DNA from: Polyangium jinanense
Lineage (GTDB): Bacteria; Myxococcota; Polyangia; Polyangiales; Polyangiaceae
DNA: 64,000 bases
Assembly: GCF_028435365.1 (NCBI RefSeq)
Contig: NZ_JAGTJJ010000031.1
Location: forward strand, 1 to 64,000
Reading direction: 5' to 3'
Part shown: positions 27,448 to 35,023 of the stretch, piece by piece
Layout of the letters: the number at the start of each line of letters is the position of its first letter
How positions within the stretch are numbered: position 1 is the first letter of the stretch
Program-made: the position numbers and the translations under genes
The notes under the pieces: model-generated
What the model was told of the DNA's origin: nothing
Seen by the model: only the letters and a program-made list of their open reading frames with translations
Database searches by the model: none

Positions 27448-28811
27448 TCGTCTTTGGCAGGACGGTAAAGCTCCACGCCCGACGCACCAAAACGCGTGCG
27501 CAAAGGCTCGCGTTCGCCATGCGGCCATGCAGCGGGGGTATGGCGCAAGAGGGGATGGGGGCGGAGGGATTCGAAGAGGATGTGGCAAGGGTCGTCCGCC
27601 GCGCCGCCGAGCTCGGGCATGGCCTTGAGCGCGAGGCCGGGGCGATCACGCGGGGGCTCGTCGCCGAGGTTTTCCGCGAGGGCGGCGGCCATGTCGAGCA
27701 AGGCTTCGCGACTACGCGCGTCCGCGCTCGCACGCGCCGCCGCGCGCATGGCTTTCACGGCCGGGCGCGCTTCCTTTCCGAGGACCTCCTTGCCGGCCGC
27801 GGAGAGGGCCGTCGCGAGGGAGAGGCGAAGCTCAGGCGAGCGCGTGGCGAGGAGGCGTGCGACGAGGCGCGGGGCGATTTCGGGAGGCCATTCGTCGGCC
27901 TCGCGGGCGAGGGCGTCGATGACACGAATCGGGGGTTCGTCGGGGGCGGCGAGCGAGAGAGCAATGCGCGTGATGGCGGCGGTGAGCGCGGTGCCGCGGG
28001 CGCCCTCTTCGAGCAGGACGACGGCCGCGGCGAGGGAGCCGGGCGAGGGGCCGGCGGCAATACGCGTGAGGCGGGGGACGTGCTCGGGGAAATGGGCGAG
28101 GACGGCGTAGAGGCGCGCCCGCTCGTCGAGGGTTTCCGCATGGACCGATTCGAGGCGCGGCAAGGCCTCGGGCGCGGCCGAGCGCTCGATGGTGTCGAGC
28201 AAATACGAGGCGACGAGGGGGCAGGCGCGGACGTCGTCCCGATCGAGCAGGCGCACGAGCTCCTCGCTCTCGGTCGGATCGAGGCCGTGCACCTCGAAGG
28301 CGAGGGTGGCCGCGAAGAGTTTGTCGGGGTACGTGTCGCGCAGGTGTGGCACGACGAACCGATAGCGACCGGGCGGGAGGATGCGCTCGCCACCCATGAG
28401 GGGGAGCTCGGAGACGATGGTCGCCGCAGCGGGCGCGAGCTCGGGCTTTGCGGAGACGGTCAAGCAATACCCCTGCGGGGGCGGAAAGGCGCGATAAACG
28501 TCGTCGAGGCCGAGCCTTTCAATCGTACCGAAGAGGCCGGGCCAATGGCGCGCGCCGCGGATGGGGTCGGGGTTCTTGTTGACGAGCCGGAACGCGGAAA
28601 ACGGGGTATCGCCCTGGTGGGGTTCGAGGAGGACGAGGGAGGTCTGGCCGCCGGGATTCGTAGGTTCGATTGCGAGGAGGTCTGGCGCGGGGATCGCGGG
28701 GCCACGCGTGGCGGCCTCGCCTCCGCGCGGGAGGGGCGGCGCGCCGCACCCGAGGACAAAAAGCAGGGCGAGCGCGGCGAGAGCGCTCGCGAGGCGGGCA
28801 GAACGGGGCAT
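27444..28811 (-). CDS. Lipoprotein of unknown function coupled to the alpha-2-macroglobulin
   Basis: The 455-residue protein has a lipobox VLGC (Cys22), a beta-rich N-terminal half (about 45-190) with LLAIEPTNPGGQTSLVLLEP and a C-terminal half (about 200-420) of short Ala/Leu-rich helices with regular repeats, like HEAT. The stop overlaps the alpha-2-macroglobulin start as ATGA, so the two are almost surely translated together and act in the same place. A role in presenting or regulating the trap is inferred from coupling only. No enzymatic motif is visible. Confidence 0.78.
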   Translation of the reverse strand: MPRSARLASALAALALLFVLGCGAPPLPRGGEAATRGPAIPAPDLLAIEPTNPGGQTSLVLLEPHQGDTPFSAFRLVNKNPDPIRGARHWPGLFGTIERLGLDDVYRAFPPPQGYCLTVSAKPELAPAAATIVSELPLMGGERILPPGRYRFVVPHLRDTYPDKLFAATLAFEVHGLDPTESEELVRLLDRDDVRACPLVASYLLDTIERSAAPEALPRLESVHAETLDERARLYAVLAHFPEHVPRLTRIAAGPSPGSLAAAVVLLEEGARGTALTAAITRIALSLAAPDEPPIRVIDALAREADEWPPEIAPRLVARLLATRSPELRLSLATALSAAGKEVLGKEARPAVKAMRAAARASADARSREALLDMAAALAENLGDEPPRDRPGLALKAMPELGGAADDPCHILFESLRPHPLLRHTPAAWPHGEREPLRTRFGASGVELYRPAKDE

Positions 28812-28972
28812 CGCTGCGTCGTTGGACGCGCGGGCGCCGAGGGGCTTGGGGTTCGATCGATTCCAGCGCCCGAAGCCCGCTCACAGCCGCCCGCGCTTCC
28901 CGTTTTCGTCGCGCCGCGCGCGGTGAGGGGGCGCGCTTGCGGGGCTCTGCCCGGGTCGATAAACTCCCCGCC

Positions 28973-29617
28973 ATGTACAAGGAGACGTGGGCCTGCGATC
29001 CGTCGCCGGGGCGACATCGAATCGGGGAAGGGCCGTTCCGCGTCCGCGGCGTCATGTACATGGGGTATATCGAATACGCGAACAAACGTACGCCGGGCGG
29101 GCTTTCGGCCGTGTACGCCGCGATCGGCCATCCCGAAATCGAGGCGTTCCTCGGAAATACGATTTTCCTCGCGGCGTCGAGTTACGATCTCGTGCCGGTC
29201 GTCCATTTCGCTCGCGCGCTGGCGAAGGCCGAGGGGACGCCGCTCGACAAGTTCGTCCGGGGACGCGCGCGCCACGCGGGCGAGAACAACGTGATGGGCC
29301 TTTACCGCACGCAGATGCGGAGCTCGTCGGCCGGGGACATGGCCGTCCGGCTGCCGCGCATCTTCGAGCGATATTTCGACCATTGCCGCGCCGAGATGTC
29401 GCTCGCGGCCGAGGGGCTCGTGGAGGGGCGGTTCTCCGGCATGCCCGCGCCCATGCTGGGGTATTACCTGTGGTGCAACGAGGGCTTCATCGAGGGCGCG
29501 CTGAGCGCCGTGGGCGCGCGGGACGTGCGGTATGCGTGGTCGGCGCCGATGCCCGACGGCGAGCGCGACGGGATTGCCCAAAAGGCCGTCACGGTTCGGA
29601 TCAGCTGGAGCGCTTGA
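28973..29617 (+). CDS. Hypothetical protein, weakly DUF2378/TIGR02265-like
   Basis: The 214-residue product is a soluble alpha/beta protein without a signal peptide. Its pattern (VRGVMYMGYIEYANKRT, GGLSAVYAAIGHPEIEAFLG, SSYDLVPVVHFARALAK, GLVEGRFSGMPAPMLGYYL, GALSAVGARDVRYAW) loosely recalls the myxobacterial TIGR02265/DUF2378 paralogue family, and through it haem-NO-binding-type folds. I cannot confirm that. ATG 28973 was chosen because upstream sequence is Arg-rich and non-coding in character. It converges with the next gene 3 bases away. Confidence 0.65.
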   Translation: MYKETWACDPSPGRHRIGEGPFRVRGVMYMGYIEYANKRTPGGLSAVYAAIGHPEIEAFLGNTIFLAASSYDLVPVVHFARALAKAEGTPLDKFVRGRARHAGENNVMGLYRTQMRSSSAGDMAVRLPRIFERYFDHCRAEMSLAAEGLVEGRFSGMPAPMLGYYLWCNEGFIEGALSAVGARDVRYAWSAPMPDGERDGIAQKAVTVRISWSA

Positions 29618-29620
29618 CGC

Positions 29621-30115
29621 TCATTCGTCGTCCTCTTCCTCCGGCACGACCTTTCCTTCGTACAGGGCAAACGCGACCTCGAAGCCGTCGTCCTCGAACG
29701 ACGCGACGACGTCGTCGAACGAAGCGTTCTCGTGATAGCCGAACCCGATCTGGTCCGTCGGTCCGAGCAGGGCCTGGAGCGCCTCGCTCTCGGCCGCGGC
29801 GAACGAGCGCAGGACGCTGAGCAAGGTCTCCGCCGTGGCGCGCGGGGCGGGCTTTTCGGGGTGCCGGACGAAGAGCTCGACGAGGTCCGCGTCGTCTTCG
29901 ATCAGGAACCAGACGGGCCGCTCGGCGTACTTCTTGACGAGCGCTGCGTCGGCAAACCCGCGCAGATCGCCGAATCGACCGACGATGACTGTAGGCGCGA
30001 GCTCGTCGTCGTCCTCGCCTTCCTCGCCCTCTTCGAGCGCCTCTTCGTCGAGCGGCGCCGGTTCCGCTTGCTCGGGCGCTGGTCGTTGCGCCTTCGGGTC
30101 CCTTCGTTTGTCCAT
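29621..30115 (-). CDS. Acidic hypothetical protein
   Basis: The 164-residue product begins MDKRRDPKAQ, has an acidic stretch (residues about 23-40, many Glu/Asp) and a compact alpha/beta domain after it (PTVIVGRFGDLRGFADAAL, ERPVWFLIEDDADLVELF, LLSVLRSFAAAESEALQ). It ends with another acidic run. GGAGAG precedes the ATG at 30115. No signal peptide, membrane segment or known motif was found. The gene is divergent from the histidine kinase at 30289. Confidence 0.7.
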   Translation of the reverse strand: MDKRRDPKAQRPAPEQAEPAPLDEEALEEGEEGEDDDELAPTVIVGRFGDLRGFADAALVKKYAERPVWFLIEDDADLVELFVRHPEKPAPRATAETLLSVLRSFAAAESEALQALLGPTDQIGFGYHENASFDDVVASFEDDGFEVAFALYEGKVVPEEEDDE

Positions 30116-30288
30116 CGTGCTCTCCGGGGGTCCTCGCTCCACGTCGCCGTCGTGCGTCGCGTGGGTCTTCCCGATGGACGTGTCCATCGACACCCACGCG
30201 CGCCGTCGTTTTTACCCCACCCGGGCCGCGTACGCGACTAGGATGGCGCTTTACCTCGCGTCGGCCCCTCGCTTTTCGCGGAGGGGGG

Positions 30289-31695
30289 ATGGCCGCGGAG
30301 CCGCCCATGCGTTTCTCGCCCCTCGCCGATCCCCGCCTCGAAATCCTGCATTTGCTCGATCTGCCCGTCTGGATCACGGACCCGGACGCCGTGCGGATCG
30401 TGTGGGCGAACCGCGCTGCCGTGGCTCTCTGGCGCGCCGAGGATCTGCACGAGCTCGTCAACCGGGACCTCGCCCCGTCGCCGACGATTCGCGCGACGTT
30501 GCAGCAGCTCCGCGATCGCGTGGCGGCCGGCGAACGTTTCACGTCGGAGCGGACGATCTATCCGAAGGGCGACACGGTCCGCGTGCACATGAGTTTCAAA
30601 ACATTCCCGTTGCCCGACGGCCGCGGGGGCCTGCTCGTCGAGGGGACGCCGATTCGCGACGTCGCAGATCCCGAAGTGGTGCGCGCCGCGGAGGCGGTCC
30701 GGTATGCGCCGCTCGTGGTGACGACGCACGCGCTCGACGGCTCGCTCTTGCAGGCGAATACGCTGGCGCGCCAGACGTTCGGTCATGCATTCTCGTTCGA
30801 GGGGATCTTCGCCGAGCCCGCGGAGGGCGCGCGCGCGCTCGCGCAGGTCGCGGGGGGCGAGCCGTTTTTCGAGGACGTGGAGGTCGTGACGACGGAGGGG
30901 CCGCGGTGGTTCTCGGTGGCCGCGCGGCCGATTCCGGATCCGGTGACGGGCAACCCCGGCATTCTGGTGAGCGCGCACGACATGACGGCGCGTATCGAGG
31001 CGGAGCGCGCGAAGGACGAGCTCGTGAGCGTGGTGAGCCACGAATTGCGCACGCCGCTGACGGCGATCCGGGGCGCGATCGGGCTCGTCGTGGGCGGCGT
31101 GGCGGGCAAGGATCCGGCGCTCCAGGCGGAGCTTTTGCAGATGGCGTCGGAGAACGTGCAGCGGCTCGGGCGGCTCGTGGACGATCTGCTCGACGTGCGA
31201 AAGCTCGCGGCGGGGGGCATTTCGCTGAAGTTCGCGCAGGCGGACCTCGCGGACGTCGTGCGGGGCGCGATCGAGCTTCACGCGCCGGCGGCGCAGGCGA
31301 AGGGGATCGTGGTGGAGACGGACATGCCCGAGGGAATGCCGGTGTTCGTCGATCCGCAACGGATCCAGCAGGTGGTCTTGAATCTCCTGTCGAATGCGAT
31401 CAAGCATTCGCCGGCCGGCGAAGTCGTGCAGGTGCGCGCGCGGGCGATGCCGGAGGGGGTTCGCGTGGAGGTGGCGGATCGGGGGCCCGGGGTGCCGGAG
31501 GCGTTCCGCGACAAGATTTTTCGGCGTTTTTCGCAGGCGGACGCGTCGAGCACGCGCAGCGTCGGCGGGACGGGGCTCGGGCTCTACATCGCGAAGACGA
31601 TCGTGGTGATGCACGGCGGCCGCGTCGGATACGAGAACGAGAAGGCGGGCGGCGCGGTGTTCTTTTTCGAGTTGCCCACGAAGGTGACGGATTAG
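30289..31695 (+). CDS. PAS-domain sensor histidine kinase (HWE-free HisKA type)
   Basis: The 468-residue soluble kinase has a PAS domain (about 18-125), a second, more divergent PAS-like domain (about 135-235), HisKA with VSHELRTPL (His251) and HATPase_c with N-box NLLSNAIKHS, G1 DRGPGVP and G2 GGTGLGLYIAK. No transmembrane segment or receiver is present, so the signal is cytosolic and a partner response regulator is encoded elsewhere. ATG 30307, six bases after GGAG, may be the true start. Its TAG stop overlaps the TAA of the convergent peroxidase gene by 3 of 4 bases. Confidence 0.9.
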   Translation: MAAEPPMRFSPLADPRLEILHLLDLPVWITDPDAVRIVWANRAAVALWRAEDLHELVNRDLAPSPTIRATLQQLRDRVAAGERFTSERTIYPKGDTVRVHMSFKTFPLPDGRGGLLVEGTPIRDVADPEVVRAAEAVRYAPLVVTTHALDGSLLQANTLARQTFGHAFSFEGIFAEPAEGARALAQVAGGEPFFEDVEVVTTEGPRWFSVAARPIPDPVTGNPGILVSAHDMTARIEAERAKDELVSVVSHELRTPLTAIRGAIGLVVGGVAGKDPALQAELLQMASENVQRLGRLVDDLLDVRKLAAGGISLKFAQADLADVVRGAIELHAPAAQAKGIVVETDMPEGMPVFVDPQRIQQVVLNLLSNAIKHSPAGEVVQVRARAMPEGVRVEVADRGPGVPEAFRDKIFRRFSQADASSTRSVGGTGLGLYIAKTIVVMHGGRVGYENEKAGGAVFFFELPTKVTD

Positions 31696-33572
31696 CGCGG
31701 GGGCGTGGCGAGCTTCTCGGGCGGCGTCTTGTCGAGCAGCGCCTCGCGAAGGAAGGCCAGGAGGGCGCGTTTGTCGTCGGCGGACAAACCGAGCGGACGC
31801 ACGTCGGGGTCCTGGTTCGGGACGGGGAGGCCGAAGCCCTTGCCGCCGCCCTTGTCGTAGAAATCGACGACCTCTTCGAGCGTGCGGAAAGCGCCGTGGT
31901 GGAAATAAGGCGCGGTGCGCGCGACGTCGCGGGTCGTCGGGGTTTTGAGGGCGCCCTCGTCGGCCGGACGTGAGGTGAGCGCCCCGCGGCCCCGATCCGG
32001 ATCGAGGGTGGGACCGCCGGGTTTGTCGGGGACGCCGAGGACGGCGAAGACGGGGACGGCGAAATCGAGCGGGCGGGAGCCGCCGAAGAAGGGCGGGATG
32101 TGGCAGCGGGCGCAGCGGCCCTTGCCGGCAAAGACGTCGAGGCCGCGGCGATGCAGGGGCGAGAGCGCGGTTTCGTCGCCGCGGGCGAACGCGTCGATCG
32201 GGGCGTCGCCGGGGACGAAAACCTCGGATTCGAAGGCGGCGAGGGCGCGGCCGACGTTGTCGGGCGTGACGCCCGGCGTGGGGAGCGCCTGGAAGAGGGC
32301 GCGGAGGTCCGCGGCGGATTCGATGGCGGTGACGAGCTCGCCGGGTTCGAGGCCCATTTCGGCGCGGGCGTGAATGACGCCGAGGGCCTGGCGCTCGGGC
32401 GTGAGCGTGCGGCCGTCCCAGAGCTGCGCGGCGTGCAGCGGGCCGTACAGCAGGGTCGGGGTATGGCGCAGCGTGACGGCCGGATCGAGCGAGGGCGGGC
32501 GAGGGAGGCCGTCCGCAAAGCCTTTTTCGGGGACGTGGCAGGTCGCGCAGGAGCGAGCGTTGTTCTTGGACAAACGTTTGTCGAAGAAGAGCTTGCGGCC
32601 GAGCGCGGCCCAGGGGGCTTCGTCGCTGCCGGTTTGGCGCGGGCGGCTGCGCGGGGCGGGGAGGGTGAGGGCCGAGACGGGTTCGTCGGCGTCGGTCTTC
32701 GCGACCGGGAAACGGGCGCGGTAAGGCAATCGGACCGTCGCGCCGGCGGCGGCGATGAGGCGGCGAAGGGCGACGCCGAGGCGGCCCGTGGCGAGGACGA
32801 AGCTCGCGCGGTCGTCGAGGTCGTCCGCGGTCTTCGCGGCGTCGAGGCGGGCGCGGAGGGGCCGGGTGGCTTCTTTGACGGAATCGAGGGCGGCCGGGGT
32901 TTGCGCGGTTCCGGGCGTCGCGAGGGCCGCGGCGGCGGATTCGATGAAATCGAGGGTGCCGCGGAGATCGGCGAGGACGGCGGCGGAGCCGTCGGGGACG
33001 CCCTGCATCGATTCGAGCGCGAGGGCGCCGAGGTCGTACGCGGCGAGCGAGAGGGCATGCGCGACGATGGCGGGCGCGGGCGGAATGCGGCGCGCTTCGC
33101 TGTGGAAGAGGCGCAATGCGCGTTCGAGGGTGAGCATTTCGGCGCGCGCGGCCGCGGCGTCCCCGCGGACGAGGGCGGCGTCGAGGCGGAGGAGCGCGCC
33201 GCCGCCTTCGTCCATGGAGCGCGGAGGGCCGAAGACGACCTCGCCGCCGAGGCTCTCCGGCCTGCGCCAGAGCGGCGTGCCCGCGGCGAAGGCGCGGCGA
33301 AGGTCGAGGTAATGCGCATCGGCGTCGCCGCGCCCCTGGGGCATCGCGGCCACGAGCGCCTCGAGGGCGTCGAGGCCGCGGCGGGCGGGCGCTTCGACGA
33401 TATGCGCGAGCGGAGAAATCGGAGATTCGGGGAGGACGGCCCCTGCATCGACGGGCGCGCCTGCGTCCGCGGGGGCGGGGGCCTCCGGCTCGTCCGGGCA
33501 GCCTGCGAGGAGCAGGGCCGCGAGGACGAGCGCGGAGAGGTGTTCAGGGCTCGTAAAGCGCCTTGCAGGCAT
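31692..33572 (-). CDS. Di-haem cytochrome c peroxidase / MauG-type lipoprotein
   Basis: The 626-residue protein starts with a lipobox LLAGC (Cys25). An N-terminal helical domain of about 260 residues (60-310) is followed by the cytochrome-c-peroxidase module with haem motifs CATCH (342-346) and CARCH (487-491), WAALGRKLFFDKRLS before the first haem, and a PYFHHGAF axial-ligand region near the end. Members reduce hydrogen peroxide or oxidise protein partners with electrons from c-type cytochromes in the envelope. The start at 33572 lies 29 bases inside the 3' end of the upstream phosphoesterase gene, so the two are coupled. Confidence 0.88.
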   Translation of the reverse strand: MPARRFTSPEHLSALVLAALLLAGCPDEPEAPAPADAGAPVDAGAVLPESPISPLAHIVEAPARRGLDALEALVAAMPQGRGDADAHYLDLRRAFAAGTPLWRRPESLGGEVVFGPPRSMDEGGGALLRLDAALVRGDAAAARAEMLTLERALRLFHSEARRIPPAPAIVAHALSLAAYDLGALALESMQGVPDGSAAVLADLRGTLDFIESAAAALATPGTAQTPAALDSVKEATRPLRARLDAAKTADDLDDRASFVLATGRLGVALRRLIAAAGATVRLPYRARFPVAKTDADEPVSALTLPAPRSRPRQTGSDEAPWAALGRKLFFDKRLSKNNARSCATCHVPEKGFADGLPRPPSLDPAVTLRHTPTLLYGPLHAAQLWDGRTLTPERQALGVIHARAEMGLEPGELVTAIESAADLRALFQALPTPGVTPDNVGRALAAFESEVFVPGDAPIDAFARGDETALSPLHRRGLDVFAGKGRCARCHIPPFFGGSRPLDFAVPVFAVLGVPDKPGGPTLDPDRGRGALTSRPADEGALKTPTTRDVARTAPYFHHGAFRTLEEVVDFYDKGGGKGFGLPVPNQDPDVRPLGLSADDKRALLAFLREALLDKTPPEKLATPPR

Positions 33573-34977
33573 CGATCTTGGCCTGGTCGACCGTGGGCAT
33601 CGCGAACGTCGGAGGCTCGGCATGCGGGGGGTTTTCGAAGTCGAACATTTCCCACGGCGCCTCGGCGTTCGCATCCCGATTCGTGAGCGCCGGCATCTGG
33701 AAGCGGGCCTCGATGAAACGGACGATCGAGGTGTGATCGTACGTCCGGTGACCGACGAAATGCTTTTTCGCGTAGGGAGAGACGACGATGAGCGGGACGC
33801 GGACGCCGAGTTGGTCGAATTTCGCGTCGGTATCGCCTTCCTTCAATGCGGGCGCGATGTCGTCGGGCGGGCAGGCGGGCGGGGGCACGACGTGGTCGTA
33901 GAGGCCGCCGTGCTCGTCGTACGTGACGAAGAGCGCGGAACGCTCCCAGGCCGAGCTCTTCGCGAGGGCTTCGATGACGCTGGCGGTGAATTGCTCGCCG
34001 AGCATGGCGATCGCAGGCGGATGCTCGTCGTTTTGCGCGTAGCCTTCGCGCGCGATGCCCGGATCGACGAAGACGACCTGGGGCAAGTTGCCGTTTTCGA
34101 GGTCGTGGAAGTAATTCTCGATCGGTACGAAATGCCCGTGCTCGTCCTTGCTGTACTCGAGGTACTTGTCGACGAAGATCGCGGCGCCGGGGGTGGTCGA
34201 GACGTAGACGCGCCAGGAGACCTGCCGCATCTCGAGGTAATCGAAGAGCGTCTTGTCGACCGTGACGAATTCGTTGTGGACGGCGCCGAAGGAGGTCGCC
34301 GCGTAGAGGTACATGCGGTTCGGCCACGTGGGGCCGGGGACCGAGGAATGGTAGTGGTCCGCGATGGCGAACTCGTTCGCGAGCCAGTAATAAAACGGCA
34401 GATCGTCCTGGGTGTAGTAGCCGAGGGCGCGGCGGCCGCTCAGCATGTCCTCGGGGGCGCCGGGGCTCGGCAGCTCGTGCCAGCCGTCGTTGGTCTTGAA
34501 AAACCCGTCCATCTTGCCGGCGTTGATCTGCTCGTGCGTGCCGGTCCATTCGTGGTTCGTGTCCACGAAGCAGAACTGGTTGTCACGGAACGGGGCGACA
34601 GCGGTGCCGGTCTGGTCGAGGTTCGTGAAGCTTTCGGGCGCGACCTCGACGTCTTGCTGGCCGTACTCGGGCAGCTTCTGGAAGTAATGGTCGAAGGAGC
34701 GATTCTCCATCATGACGACCACGATGTGGTCGACGGGAATCTCGGCGCCGTAAGGGCGCGATGCCCCTTGTGTTTCCGCGGGGAGCATGCCCTCCGTGTA
34801 TCCGCACGAGGTCCGCTTCGCAGCGGCCTCGTCGTCGCTCGGCGGGACGACGTCGCGGTTCCATTCCGCGGGTCCAGGGAGCGGAGGCGTGGTCTGCGGA
34901 TCCTCGTCGGACGTGCAGCCGACGAGGGCGAGGGTCGGGAGCAAAACAAGGAGCAGAGGGCTACTAGCGCGGCGCAT
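33544..34977 (-). CDS. Phospholipase C / acid phosphatase family phosphoesterase lipoprotein
   Basis: This 477-residue lipoprotein (LVGC, Cys21) has the phosphoesterase-family start VVVMMENRSFDHYFQKLPEYG at about 86-106, with Glu91-Asn92, and the second metal motif VTYDEHGGLYDHVVPPP. These sets bind metals and carry the nucleophile Thr/Ser in alkaline-phosphatase-fold hydrolases that cleave phospholipids or phosphomonoesters. Location would be the outer membrane or periplasm. Overlap of its 3' end with the peroxidase start makes a two-gene operon; what links phosphate ester cleavage and peroxidase activity is not clear. Confidence 0.86.
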   Translation of the reverse strand: MRRASSPLLLVLLPTLALVGCTSDEDPQTTPPLPGPAEWNRDVVPPSDDEAAAKRTSCGYTEGMLPAETQGASRPYGAEIPVDHIVVVMMENRSFDHYFQKLPEYGQQDVEVAPESFTNLDQTGTAVAPFRDNQFCFVDTNHEWTGTHEQINAGKMDGFFKTNDGWHELPSPGAPEDMLSGRRALGYYTQDDLPFYYWLANEFAIADHYHSSVPGPTWPNRMYLYAATSFGAVHNEFVTVDKTLFDYLEMRQVSWRVYVSTTPGAAIFVDKYLEYSKDEHGHFVPIENYFHDLENGNLPQVVFVDPGIAREGYAQNDEHPPAIAMLGEQFTASVIEALAKSSAWERSALFVTYDEHGGLYDHVVPPPACPPDDIAPALKEGDTDAKFDQLGVRVPLIVVSPYAKKHFVGHRTYDHTSIVRFIEARFQMPALTNRDANAEAPWEMFDFENPPHAEPPTFAMPTVDQAKIDACKALYEP

Positions 34978-35023
34978 CGGCTCCCATCATCGCGCGCGAG
35001 CCCGGTGGCTGGCTACGAGAAAA

